NCBI GenBank assembly: GCA_964636705.1
Contig: CAZWUJ010000010.1
Span: forward strand, 1-64,000
DNA: 64,000 nt
Reading direction: 5' to 3'
Source of the DNA: VXRJ01 sp964636705
GTDB taxonomy: Bacteria > Acidobacteriota > Vicinamibacteria > Vicinamibacterales > UBA8438
Under the pieces are notes generated by a model that saw only the letters and a list, made by a program, of their open reading frames with translations, was not told the DNA's origin and did not search any database. Made by a program: the position numbers and the translations under genes. Below, piece after piece: positions 28,708 to 36,316 of the stretch (its first letter is position 1; each line of letters starts with the position of its first letter).

Positions 28708-29056
28708 TGCACGTCGACGTCCAGTCGGGCGCGTGATTCAACTGATCCGGCACCTGTGCCGGCCAGAAGCAACCGAGGTGGCAGTCGAACAGGTCGCGCT
28801 CGACCGGCTGACACAGCCCCGCCGCGCTGCCGTTGCGGTCGGCTTCCCATCCCGGCGAGAAGACGAAGCTGCATCCGAGTGGAATGTGCGGCCCCTCCGG
28901 CCTGGGTGGCCCGGTGCTCCCTTCCTGCAGAGCCACAACGCGGCCCTCCGCCGGGCCAGCCGACGCGGCGGCTGTTTCTCCGGCCCGGCGCTCCGCTTCG
29001 GCGAGGCCCTCGGCGATCCGGGCAGCCTTCTGATTAATGGGTCTGAGATGTGTCAT
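28661..29056 (-). CDS. qhpC: QHNDH gamma subunit precursor QhpC, bearing CTQ and thioether cross-links
   Basis: A 131-residue precursor. By alignment from memory with the characterised gamma subunit, all cross-linking residues are kept: Cys62-Glu71, Cys82-Asp88 and Cys96-Asp104 for the three Cys-carboxylate thioethers, and Cys92-Trp98 for cysteine tryptophylquinone (CTQ). The landmark strings are PGWEADRNG, LCQPVERDLF and CHLGCFWPAQVPD. The residue before the CTQ Trp is Phe97; I recall Trp there in the known proteins. The N-terminal leader (MTHLRPINQKA, to roughly VVALQ at residues 40-44) should be recognised by QhpD and removed by QhpE. Between VVALQ and Gly61 lies a Pro/Gly-rich stretch that seems longer than usual. 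Cys116 is an extra cysteine. It overlaps the qhpD stop by 23 bases. Confidence 0.93.
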   Translation of the reverse strand: MTHLRPINQKAARIAEGLAEAERRAGETAAASAGPAEGRVVALQEGSTGPPRPEGPHIPLGCSFVFSPGWEADRNGSAAGLCQPVERDLFDCHLGCFWPAQVPDQLNHAPDWTSTCSAAQKDWRKIDLIFP

Positions 29057-30521
29057 CGGTCACCTCTTCGGGAACGTCGCCACTGTCGAACCGCCGGAGA
29101 AACGCCGGGTTCCGCTCCGCGATCTCACCGTAGATCTCGAGGCAGGTTTCCGTCCAGCCTCGAATCCATTCGCAGTAGTGCAGGTTGGGCGCCTGCGTCG
29201 TCCCATAGCGCGTGTATGCCTCGTGGTAGCAACCGCCGGCACAGAGGGGACGGGCCCAGCAGGTTCGGCAATCGGTCTTTCGATCGATGTGGTGGGCGTC
29301 CAGGAACGCCTCCTGCGCCGCATCGTCGACTCCGTCCTGCACCGTCCCGAGCTTGTGGTCGCCGGAGCCGGCGAAACGGTGGCAGAGCGCCACGTCGCCG
29401 TTCGTCGCGACCCCCATCAACCCGAGCCCGGCCCCGCACGGCAGCGCCTTGCTCGCACCCTTGTGGAGCTCCTCCAGGGTGTCGCGCACGTTGCTGAAAC
29501 CGTGGCGCCTTCCTTCGAGCGCGGCCTGCAGGAATTCGTAGCCCAGTTCGCGGAACTGCGCCAGCATGGAATCGAAACCGGTCTCGCCTATGGCATGGGA
29601 GCGGCCGGGCGAGGTCGTGACCGGCGCGAAGCCGACTTCCCAGAAGCCGATGTCGTCGGTGAGATGCCGGTAGATCCGGGTGATGTCGAGCACGTCGGAA
29701 GTCAGGGTGACGCGGGCGCCGATCGGCCGCGAACGGTGGCGCCGCAGCAACTCGCGTACCTTGGGGGCGACGACGTCGTAGCTGCCCCGCCCGTCGTGGA
29801 ACACCCGGAACCGATCCTGCATCTCCTTCGGGCCGTCGATGGAGATCGTCACCCCGACGTCGTTGTCCGCCAGGAACTCGATCACCTCCGGGCGCAGCAG
29901 CGTGCCGTTCGTCGTCAGGCTGAACTCGACCCGCTTGCCCGCCTCGGCGGCGCGGCGGCGCGCGTAGGGAATGGTCTTCTCCAGCACGGCGAAATTCAGC
30001 AGGGTCTCGCCCCCGAAGAAGGTGAGCCGCACCACCGGGCTGCTACCCGATCGCTCGATCATGAAGTCGACGCTTTCCCGCGCCGTCTCCTCGCTCATCA
30101 GCTTCGGCATCCCGCCAGCCGTCGGCTCGGCGATCCGGTCCTCGCCGTACTCGTAGCAGTACGTGCAGGCAAGATTGCAGCGGTTGGTGACGTTGACGAC
30201 CAGCGTCGAGAGCGGGATCGGCTTCAACGGGATGATGTTGGGGGCAGGCGCCGGTGCGGGCGCCGCGGGTCGGGGCTCTACCGGCAGGATCACGCGGGCG
30301 CCGGCCAGCTCGGTCAGGGTTGCCTCGACTTCCGGCGGGTCGAAGCGCGCCGCCAGACGTGCGAACAGGTCCGGGGGCGCGAGATTCCCGCCCCGCAAGG
30401 CGTCGACCACGGCCGCCGACGTATCGTCGAGAGCGAAGACCGCCGCACTGGGCACGAGATACAGGAAGCGGCGGCCCGCCGCCTCGAAGGGATGGCACTC
30501 GCCGAGGGCTATCTCGGTCAC
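29034..30521 (-). CDS. qhpD: Radical SAM thioether-forming enzyme QhpD
   Basis: A 495-residue radical SAM/SPASM enzyme that forms the intrapeptide Cys-to-Asp/Glu thioether bonds in QhpC. The N-terminal 80 residues look like a PqqD-type leader-binding domain. The radical SAM cluster is CNLACTYCY (Cys115, Cys119, Cys122), followed by LTFFGGETLLNF and LTTNGTLL. The C-terminal SPASM region carries many cysteines (LPCGAG, ALCHRF, CRTC, LCAGGCYHEAY, HYCEW) for two auxiliary Fe-S clusters. The GTG start overlaps the qhpA stop by four bases (GTGA). Confidence 0.92.
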   Translation of the reverse strand: MTEIALGECHPFEAAGRRFLYLVPSAAVFALDDTSAAVVDALRGGNLAPPDLFARLAARFDPPEVEATLTELAGARVILPVEPRPAAPAPAPAPNIIPLKPIPLSTLVVNVTNRCNLACTYCYEYGEDRIAEPTAGGMPKLMSEETARESVDFMIERSGSSPVVRLTFFGGETLLNFAVLEKTIPYARRRAAEAGKRVEFSLTTNGTLLRPEVIEFLADNDVGVTISIDGPKEMQDRFRVFHDGRGSYDVVAPKVRELLRRHRSRPIGARVTLTSDVLDITRIYRHLTDDIGFWEVGFAPVTTSPGRSHAIGETGFDSMLAQFRELGYEFLQAALEGRRHGFSNVRDTLEELHKGASKALPCGAGLGLMGVATNGDVALCHRFAGSGDHKLGTVQDGVDDAAQEAFLDAHHIDRKTDCRTCWARPLCAGGCYHEAYTRYGTTQAPNLHYCEWIRGWTETCLEIYGEIAERNPAFLRRFDSGDVPEEVTDDTSQTH

Positions 30522-32248
30522 TGCACTGTCTCGCCCCGCCGGATGTACAGCGGCACCGTCACCAGGAGATGCGACCGCGCCCGGAGCGGACGCTCCAGGG
30601 CAACGCCGGTGACCGGCTCAGCGGTGAGCGTCGCCACAACCCAGACCTCACCGACATTGTTGCGGTTGCCGCTCCGTTCCGGATTCGGGCCGTCGGCGGC
30701 CGGTTCGAATTCTCCGTATTCGCCGAGCGTGCCCACGAAGGCGGTGTCGTCGTCCGCGTAGGTGACCGCGTACTCTTCGAGGCTCCAGGCGACGTCGACC
30801 ATGCCGAGATCGAAATCGTCTTCCGTGCCCGACTCTCCATCCGGACCGTCATGCCAGGCGCGCGCCTCGAAGTACTCGTACTGCTTGGGGAACACGATGC
30901 CGCCCACGCGCGACAGCCCCGTCGCCGGGGTGACCTCCAGCCGGCTGATCTCGTCGAAAACGGTGACGGCCGCGGGCAGCGATGCGGTGCCGAGAAACAG
31001 GTCGCGAGCGCCGACGGGAGCCTCAGCGTCCACGGTGACGCGCAGGGTGGCCGAGGTCGCGGATTGATCGCTGACGGCGTTCACCGTCAGTCCCGCCCCG
31101 AGATCTATCGCGGCAGCGTCGAGCGGCTCCGGAAGATTCGCGCCGAAGAGCTGCAGCGTCACGTCTCCCGCCGCAACCGGCACGGCGCTGGGATAGACAC
31201 CCGTAACCAGAGGCTCCGCGCCGACACGCCGCAGGGTGACGTCGATGCCGCGCTCGTCATATCCGCCGGTGAACCAGCGTCCCGTAATCTCCTCGCGGTC
31301 GCGCGAGAGGAACATCACTTCCCGCGCCTCGAACTGCTCGGGGCTGACCGAACGCCCACGCCACTGGTAGCCGGTGTACATCAGCACCTCGCCGGTGCGC
31401 GTGACATCCACGTCCCGCGCCGGATAGCGGTAGCTGGCCTGCGTGGTCAACTGGTCGCGCCCCTCCGGATCCGAAGTGACGGCAAGCGTCCCGTACACCG
31501 GGCCCTGGCCTCGTTCGTGACCGACCAGCGCCCAGGTACCGTCAAGAACCGGTGTACGCATGTTCGCCGACCAGCTCGCCCACTCCGGCGAATCGAGCGG
31601 AAAGGCTTCCGACAGGTGAGCCACGGCGCGTTCGACCGCCGTCCGGTCGTCGGCCTCGTCACCCTCGTCCGACCCCGACACGTTCCGCGTGAACGACTGA
31701 AAGTCCGCCAGCGGGTAGTAGCCGCGGTGCATGGCGGTCAGCAATTCCCACTCCTCAAGGCTCCGCCGCTGATTCAGAACGCGGCCCATCGAGTGGCAGC
31801 GGTTGCATGTCTCCTGCGTTTCCGGATCGGCTTCGTAGTAGAAATCGATGTTCCGGCGCTCCACCTCGAACGCCCCGAGACGCACCTCTTCCGGCGCCAG
31901 ACCGTGATAGGTCGCCAGATACCGCACCGCTTCCCGTGCGTCCGCCGGTTCGATCTGCAGGTCGTTGAGCAGCACCATGCGCCGAATCGTCTGCTGCCAC
32001 CCCTCCGGCGATGTCCGCTGATAGGAAATGCGGCTCATCCGGCCCTGATCGTCCGCGGGATGACAGGCGCCGCAGACGCGATGGACGAGGTCGCTCGTGA
32101 CGGGAATCCCGCCGTCGGGCAAGACATCCGCCGGCGTTTCGTTCTGTGCCCGGACGGGCGAGGGAACAGCCAGTATCGACAGCGCGGCCAGCAGGACCAC
32201 GCCGGATGCCGCGCCGCGTCCGAAGAAGAGGCAGCGAGCGACACGCAT
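30518..32248 (-). CDS. qhpA: QHNDH alpha subunit QhpA, dihaem cytochrome c
   Basis: A 576-residue periplasmic subunit with a signal peptide (cleavage near AVPSPVRAQ, residue 35). Two haem c sites are present: CGACH at 59-63 and CNRCH at 148-152, in the N-terminal dihaem domain. The rest consists of beta-rich domains, the first with ASWSANMRTPVLDGTWALVG and GRWFTGG, then Ig-like parts (VTGVYPSAVPVAAGDVTLQLFG), as in the known alpha subunit. The haems take electrons from CTQ in the gamma subunit and pass them to a soluble cytochrome or cupredoxin. The ATG start is 68 bases after qhpG; a palindrome lies in that gap. Confidence 0.93.
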   Translation of the reverse strand: MRVARCLFFGRGAASGVVLLAALSILAVPSPVRAQNETPADVLPDGGIPVTSDLVHRVCGACHPADDQGRMSRISYQRTSPEGWQQTIRRMVLLNDLQIEPADAREAVRYLATYHGLAPEEVRLGAFEVERRNIDFYYEADPETQETCNRCHSMGRVLNQRRSLEEWELLTAMHRGYYPLADFQSFTRNVSGSDEGDEADDRTAVERAVAHLSEAFPLDSPEWASWSANMRTPVLDGTWALVGHERGQGPVYGTLAVTSDPEGRDQLTTQASYRYPARDVDVTRTGEVLMYTGYQWRGRSVSPEQFEAREVMFLSRDREEITGRWFTGGYDERGIDVTLRRVGAEPLVTGVYPSAVPVAAGDVTLQLFGANLPEPLDAAAIDLGAGLTVNAVSDQSATSATLRVTVDAEAPVGARDLFLGTASLPAAVTVFDEISRLEVTPATGLSRVGGIVFPKQYEYFEARAWHDGPDGESGTEDDFDLGMVDVAWSLEEYAVTYADDDTAFVGTLGEYGEFEPAADGPNPERSGNRNNVGEVWVVATLTAEPVTGVALERPLRARSHLLVTVPLYIRRGETVQ

Positions 32249-32261
32249 TCGGAGCAGGCTA

Positions 32262-32280
32262 CCACATAATCGAGATGTGG
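32262..32280. promoter_or_regulatory. Palindrome upstream of qhpA
   Basis: CCACAT (32262-32267) and ATGTGG (32275-32280) form a six-base inverted repeat with a seven-base spacer in the qhpG-qhpA gap, 13 bases before the qhpA ATG. It could be an operator or an mRNA hairpin. On the plus strand it is followed by a T-rich run, but no plus-strand gene ends here. Confidence 0.35.
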
Positions 32281-32316
32281 CAGCGATTTTTCTTTTTCGC
32301 GGCGGTCACGCCCTGC

Positions 32317-33921
32317 TCAGGCTTCGTTCCGCAATACGCCCCGGCCGACGAGCACCGCCAGCGCCCCGAGAAAATCGGCCAGCTCCACCGGCGCATGCGA
32401 CCGCCGGTAGGCTTCGTAGAGATCCGGCACCTGCGTCCGGCTATCCGCCATCTCCAGTAGCGCCAGCAGATCGACGCCCCGCAGGTAGCGAATCGCCACG
32501 GCGCCGGCCTCACCGGCATCGAACCACAGGCAGGCGCCCGCTACGATCTCCCTTCCTTCTATGGCCGGCGCGGACGTCGTACGGACTGCGCCGGTCGGCC
32601 GCAACCGAATCGAAGGCGCGCGGCGCAGCGCCTCGAACGCAGCAAGGACGGACGGGTCCCGGCGAAACGCCTCGACCGCATCCGGTCCACCCACTCGGCC
32701 TCGAACCCCATCCGGCGCCGCCGGTTCCGAGCGGTCGTTCCAGAACGGGTGCAGCTCCCGTCGCGATACCTGCGCGAAGAACTCGGCGGACTGCCGCCGA
32801 TAGGCGTCCCACACCTCCTGCTCCCGCTCGGCATGGAACCGGCGCGCCAAATCCGCACGACCGGGATCGACGAGGCAGGTGTTGGCTACTACCGACGCCT
32901 GCCAGGCCGACGCCATCGCCTTCTTGACGCCGAACGACGACAGGGGATCGATGAACGTGGCGGCGTCGCCTACCAGCAGGTAGCCGGCGCCGCAGAAGCG
33001 CCGGGCTCCGTATTGCGAGGCGTCGCAGGCCCATGGCTCGCCTTCGAGAACGGCGCCGCCTGTCAGGCGGGCCAGATGGGTCGTCTTGTCGACCTCGGCG
33101 CGGTACCGCGCCAAGAGCGAGCCGGGGTGGTCGGTCTCGGTCGTGCGGGGATCGACCATGACCGTCACGTAGCGGCGTCGTGCCGAGACGGGCACCGACC
33201 ACGCCCAGCCGTCGGTGTATGCCTCCACGACGGTATGCGAGGTATCGCCCTTCGCGCCGTCACGGCGGCCGCCGGCCGTGGATTGGAGCCCGGGAAGGCG
33301 CCAGGCTCCGGCTCGCCGCCAGATGCCGACCAGCGCCAGCGTCGTCTCGGAGACCTGCAGGCGCGTCCGATGACGGCGGGCGACGACACCCGCCCGCCCG
33401 GAGCAGTCGAGAACGATGCGTGCGCGCGTGGTCACCCTGCGGCCCTGATCGTCGATGCCGGATATCTCGGCCAGGTCGCCCTCGCCGAGCGACGTCTCGC
33501 GCACCGTCACGCCGGTCCTGATGGCGGCTCCGGCGCGCCGCGCCTCGTCCAGCAGCAGGCGGTCGAAGTCCCGGCGGAGCACCTGATACCCGAGGCGGCC
33601 ACCCCCGAACGCCGCAACGCGGGGCTCTTCCCCGCCCCAGCAGACCGTGTTGCCGCCCGTCGTGATGAATCCGGCTCTCTCCACCGCCTCCCGGACACCC
33701 ACCACCTCGAACACCTTCCGGCAACTCGGCGGCAGCGACTCGGCGAGCGACGGCGTCGCGGAGTCGGCTTTCGTCAGGAGAAGAACGGAGTGTCCCCAGG
33801 CGGAGAGCAAACGAGCGGCGGACGACCCGGCGGGACCGCCTCCAACGATCGCGACGTCGACCGGCGCATCCTCGGGCGCGCGTGACGAACGTTCGCGATC
33901 AGTGCCGGATCCAGCAGGCAT
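32317..33921 (-). CDS. qhpG: Flavin-dependent monooxygenase QhpG
   Basis: A flavoprotein of about 534 residues. The FAD motif VAIVGGGPAGSSAARLLSAWG lies near the N-terminus; GYQVLRRDFDRLLLDEARRAG and GYLLVGDAATFIDPLSSFGVKKAM are the later FAD-contact blocks of the tryptophan-halogenase/PHBH-like superfamily. In QHNDH systems QhpG hydroxylates the gamma-subunit Trp on the way to CTQ. The frame is open to 34008, but that part overlaps the promoter and ribosome site of the divergent DUF411 gene, so the ATG at 33921 is preferred (33981 is possible). It is the first gene of the operon, 68 bases before qhpA. No regulator gene (qhpR) is in the window. Confidence 0.83.
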   Translation of the reverse strand: MPAGSGTDRERSSRAPEDAPVDVAIVGGGPAGSSAARLLSAWGHSVLLLTKADSATPSLAESLPPSCRKVFEVVGVREAVERAGFITTGGNTVCWGGEEPRVAAFGGGRLGYQVLRRDFDRLLLDEARRAGAAIRTGVTVRETSLGEGDLAEISGIDDQGRRVTTRARIVLDCSGRAGVVARRHRTRLQVSETTLALVGIWRRAGAWRLPGLQSTAGGRRDGAKGDTSHTVVEAYTDGWAWSVPVSARRRYVTVMVDPRTTETDHPGSLLARYRAEVDKTTHLARLTGGAVLEGEPWACDASQYGARRFCGAGYLLVGDAATFIDPLSSFGVKKAMASAWQASVVANTCLVDPGRADLARRFHAEREQEVWDAYRRQSAEFFAQVSRRELHPFWNDRSEPAAPDGVRGRVGGPDAVEAFRRDPSVLAAFEALRRAPSIRLRPTGAVRTTSAPAIEGREIVAGACLWFDAGEAGAVAIRYLRGVDLLALLEMADSRTQVPDLYEAYRRSHAPVELADFLGALAVLVGRGVLRNEA

Positions 33922-33980
33922 TCCCTGACCCAGGCCGAGCGGGCGCACCCCTGCGGGCGGACCGTGGCCGACTTCGAGCA

Positions 33981-33986
33981 TATAAT
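33981..33986 (+). promoter_or_regulatory. Consensus -10 box for the DUF411 gene
   Basis: A perfect TATAAT. A GAGGAGA ribosome site (33994-34000) and the ATG at 34007 follow, so the leader would be about 14 bases. No clear -35 box is seen. The complementary strand reads ATTATA, so the region may also hold the divergent qhpG promoter. Confidence 0.5.
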
Positions 33987-34006
33987 CCGTCATGAGGAGA
34001 AACGGC

Positions 34007-34477
34007 ATGAGACGGATACTGATGAGCGTCGCGGTCGCGTTGACTGTCGCCGCTGCCGCATGGAGGCCGGCCGGCGCCCAGGAGGCGGCCAGCGGGCCGG
34101 TGATCGATGTCTACAAGACGCCGACGTGCGGTTGCTGCGTCATCTGGGTGGACCACTTGCGGGAACACGGATTCAAGGTGACGGTGACCGACGTGCCCAA
34201 TGTCACGCCGCTGAAGCAGCGGCTCGGGATCCAGCCGGAACTGGCGTCCTGTCACACCGCCATCGTGGGCGACTATGCCATCGAGGGTCATGTGCCGGCG
34301 TCGGACATCCAGAGGTTGCTCCGGGAAGGGCCGCGCGTCGCGGGCCTCGCGGTGCCGGGGATGCCTCTCGGTTCGCCAGGCATGGAGATGCCCGACCCGT
34401 CGCGTCACGAGCGCTATGACGTCATTGCGTTCGATCGCGAAGGCAGGACCGAGGTCTGGGCGACGCACGGCCCGTAG
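34007..34477 (+). CDS. Exported DUF411 metal-binding protein
   Basis: A 156-residue protein with a signal peptide (residues 1-24, ending AGAQ). The DUF411 core begins VYKTPTCGCCVIWVDHLREHG, with the CGCC cysteines, and continues with the blocks SCHTAIVGDYAIEGHVPASDI and AVPGMPLGSPGME. DUF411 proteins are often linked with copper handling, and the thioredoxin-like fold with CGCC plus Met-rich GMPxGSPGME fits periplasmic metal binding. The start at 34007 is chosen because of a strong GAGGAGA site upstream; a start at 33992 would overlap that site. The neighbour rpsT is unrelated. Confidence 0.82.
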   Translation: MRRILMSVAVALTVAAAAWRPAGAQEAASGPVIDVYKTPTCGCCVIWVDHLREHGFKVTVTDVPNVTPLKQRLGIQPELASCHTAIVGDYAIEGHVPASDIQRLLREGPRVAGLAVPGMPLGSPGMEMPDPSRHERYDVIAFDREGRTEVWATHGP

Positions 34478-34498
34478 ACGGAGCGCCGGCGGAATCTG

Positions 34499-34504
34499 TA
34501 TCAT
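34499..34504 (+). promoter_or_regulatory. Candidate -10 box close to the rpsT start
   Basis: TATCAT ends nine bases before the rpsT ATG at 34514. No Shine-Dalgarno sequence lies between, suggesting a leaderless or very short leader. Confidence 0.38.
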
Positions 34505-34513
34505 TACGCGTTT

Positions 34514-34780
34514 ATGGCCAACCACAAGTCAGCCCTCAAGGCCCACCGCAAGAGCCAGGAGCGGCAGGTGCGCAACAGCCGGCTCAAGAGCCGGATGCGC
34601 CGCGCCATCCGGGCGGCGCGGCGCGCAATCGAGACGGGGAACGATGCGGCGGAGCTTCGTGAATCGGTCCGGACCACGAACGCGCTGGTCGATACCCTGG
34701 CGGGCAAGGGCGTGATTCACAGGAACGCCGCCGCCCGCCACAAGTCGCGTCTCGCCAAGCGCCTGCGGAACACGGTCTAG
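34514..34780 (+). CDS. rpsT: 30S ribosomal protein S20
   Basis: An 88-residue, Lys/Arg-rich three-helix protein that binds 16S rRNA. It starts MANHKSALKAHRKSQERQVRN and keeps the blocks KSRMRRAIRAARRAIE, DTLAGKGVIHRNAAARHKSRL typical of S20. The stop codon shares the tetranucleotide CTAG with the stop of the convergent holA gene, leaving no room for an intergenic terminator. Confidence 0.95.
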   Translation: MANHKSALKAHRKSQERQVRNSRLKSRMRRAIRAARRAIETGNDAAELRESVRTTNALVDTLAGKGVIHRNAAARHKSRLAKRLRNTV

Positions 34781-35712
34781 AATCTCCCGCCACCGCACAA
34801 CTGGACGACCAGACGCTCGAGCAGGATGCGCGGGTCGCCACCCGACTGCTTGAGCGCGCGGTCGGTGCGGAACACCGCATCAATGGCGGGACCGGTCCGC
34901 CCCGGAGCGAGGCGGCTCCGTGCCACCCAGGCGAGCTGGCCCAGCACCATGTAGGGCACGGCGCCGGCGTCCAGCGACAGCGCCAGCTCCCGCAAGGCCC
35001 GCGCGGCATCCCGTTGTTCGATCGCACGCGCGACGGCCCAGTCGTCGTCCGGACCGGCAGCCGACACGCCCACCACCGTCCGGACATCGTCCACCGTGAT
35101 TCGCGACGCGGACGCCGCATACAGTGACAGCCGGTCGAGCGCTCCGCGCAGCGCGCCGGCATCGGCGCCGACTACGTCCACAAGCAGCCGCACCGCCGCT
35201 GGTTCCGCCTCCCGGCCCATCTCCCGGAGCCGCACCTGGATCCAGTTCCGGGCGTCGCCGGCATCGGCCAGATCGCCACATCGCACGATGTCCGCCGAGT
35301 CCGCAAGCCGTTTGAAAATGCGGCGCCGCTCGTCCAGGTCGCCCGCTTCCAGCAACAGCGTGGCGTGGGGAGCCGGCGCCTCGAGGTAGGCCTCAAGTGC
35401 GGCAAGCCCCGCCGTCGCCGCCTCCCTCTCGCGCTTCGGTTGCAGCAGATGCTCGGCATGAACGACGACGATCAGGCGTCGCGCCGCCATCATCGGGAGC
35501 GTCTGCGCCGCGTCGAGCAGTTCCGCGATCGTTGCTTCGTCCCCCTGAAACCGGTTGACGTTGAAGAGGCGGACCCCCTCGTCGATCGTGGCGAGTATCA
35601 GATCGATCAGCGCCTGCTTTTCGGCCGCGTCATCTCCCAGCAGCAGGCAGACGGGGCCGGGGCCGCTCCTGGCAACTCGCGCACGGAGGGCGGCGGGCGT
35701 GAGCTGAGGCAA
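34777..35712 (-). CDS. holA: DNA polymerase III delta subunit
   Basis: A 311-residue clamp-loader subunit. The N-terminal Rossmann-like domain contains PVCLLLGDDAAEKQALIDLI, NRFQGDEATIAELLDAAQTLPMMAARRLIVV (two adjoining blocks), and the later domains include LLLEAGDLDERRRIFKRL, LVDVVGADAGALRGALDRLSLY and the C-terminal helical collar PYMVLGQLAWVARS. Delta opens the beta sliding clamp. The start is TTG with an AGGCGG ribosome site that overlaps the lptE stop, so it is coupled to lptE. It is convergent with rpsT with a four-base overlap. Confidence 0.82.
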   Translation of the reverse strand: MPQLTPAALRARVARSGPGPVCLLLGDDAAEKQALIDLILATIDEGVRLFNVNRFQGDEATIAELLDAAQTLPMMAARRLIVVVHAEHLLQPKREREAATAGLAALEAYLEAPAPHATLLLEAGDLDERRRIFKRLADSADIVRCGDLADAGDARNWIQVRLREMGREAEPAAVRLLVDVVGADAGALRGALDRLSLYAASASRITVDDVRTVVGVSAAGPDDDWAVARAIEQRDAARALRELALSLDAGAVPYMVLGQLAWVARSRLAPGRTGPAIDAVFRTDRALKQSGGDPRILLERLVVQLCGGGRF

Positions 35713-35718
35713 GGCCGC

Positions 35719-36285
35719 CTAAAACGCCTCCAGGATCGAACTCACCACGGTGTCGGCGAAGTCGGTCGCGAGGCGTTCCACCGTGTTGTTCCGCTGGCCG
35801 AAGAACGTGGAGGGACTGGCAACGTCTCCGGTCCCGGAGGCAACGTCGTACTCGTCCGCGAACTGCAACTGGGCATTATCCCAGATTACCTCGCCGGTAG
35901 TGAGATCCCGGAACTCGATGCTCGCGGTCAGGGTGAAGATGTAGCGCGATGCCTGCTGATCGGCGTTGAAGCTGGCGGGGACGATCTGGATGTTGGTGAT
36001 CGCGCCTATGAGCGAAGCGTCCGCGCCTGACGCATCGGTCTGCACACGGTAGGATCCGCGGCCGATGAACGCGGTCCGCACCTCCTGTGTCAGCAACTGC
36101 TCCACGTCGAAAACCGGGGTGCGGTTCTCGAACGTCGGTATCGCGACCGTCTCGATGTAGTCGGGCAGGAACGAACCGCGACCGGCCAGCGTGTAGCCAC
36201 AGCCGGCGGCAAGCAGCCCGGCGCCCGCAACCGCGATCGCGGCGGCTGTCGCGACGGCGGAACGACGCGCGCAACGCAAGTTCAT
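35719..36285 (-). CDS. lptE: LPS-assembly lipoprotein LptE
   Basis: A 188-residue lipoprotein with lipobox LLAAGC (Cys29) followed at once by the family hallmark GYTLAGRGSFLPDYIETVAIPTFENRT (read in two parts around residue 45). LptE plugs the LptD barrel in the outer membrane. Later blocks are VEQLLTQEVRTAFIGRGSY, AITNIQIVPASFN and FTLTASIEFRDLTTGEVIWD. The start at 36285 is chosen because a GGAGGTGA ribosome site lies immediately upstream; the ATG four codons earlier contains that site in its own coding sequence. It lies between leuS and holA, a common neighbourhood. Confidence 0.88.
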   Translation of the reverse strand: MNLRCARRSAVATAAAIAVAGAGLLAAGCGYTLAGRGSFLPDYIETVAIPTFENRTPVFDVEQLLTQEVRTAFIGRGSYRVQTDASGADASLIGAITNIQIVPASFNADQQASRYIFTLTASIEFRDLTTGEVIWDNAQLQFADEYDVASGTGDVASPSTFFGQRNNTVERLATDFADTVVSSILEAF

Positions 36286-36316
36286 GGTCACCTCCATATC
36301 GTCCTTCGGAACGAAG

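Noticed and set aside
30254..32269. A 671-codon plus-strand open frame antisense to qhpA
   Set aside because: No family resemblance; qhpA on the other strand has two haem motifs and a signal peptide.
32281..32297. A plus-strand rho-independent terminator formed by the qhpA palindrome and the T-rich run
   Set aside because: No plus-strand gene ends here, the stem is only six bases, and flanking genes are on the minus strand. An operator or mRNA hairpin is more sensible.
33922..34008. An N-terminal extension of QhpG to the ATG at 34008
   Set aside because: It would overlap the TATAAT box and GAGGAGA site of the divergent DUF411 gene, and the extension has no conserved features before the FAD motif.
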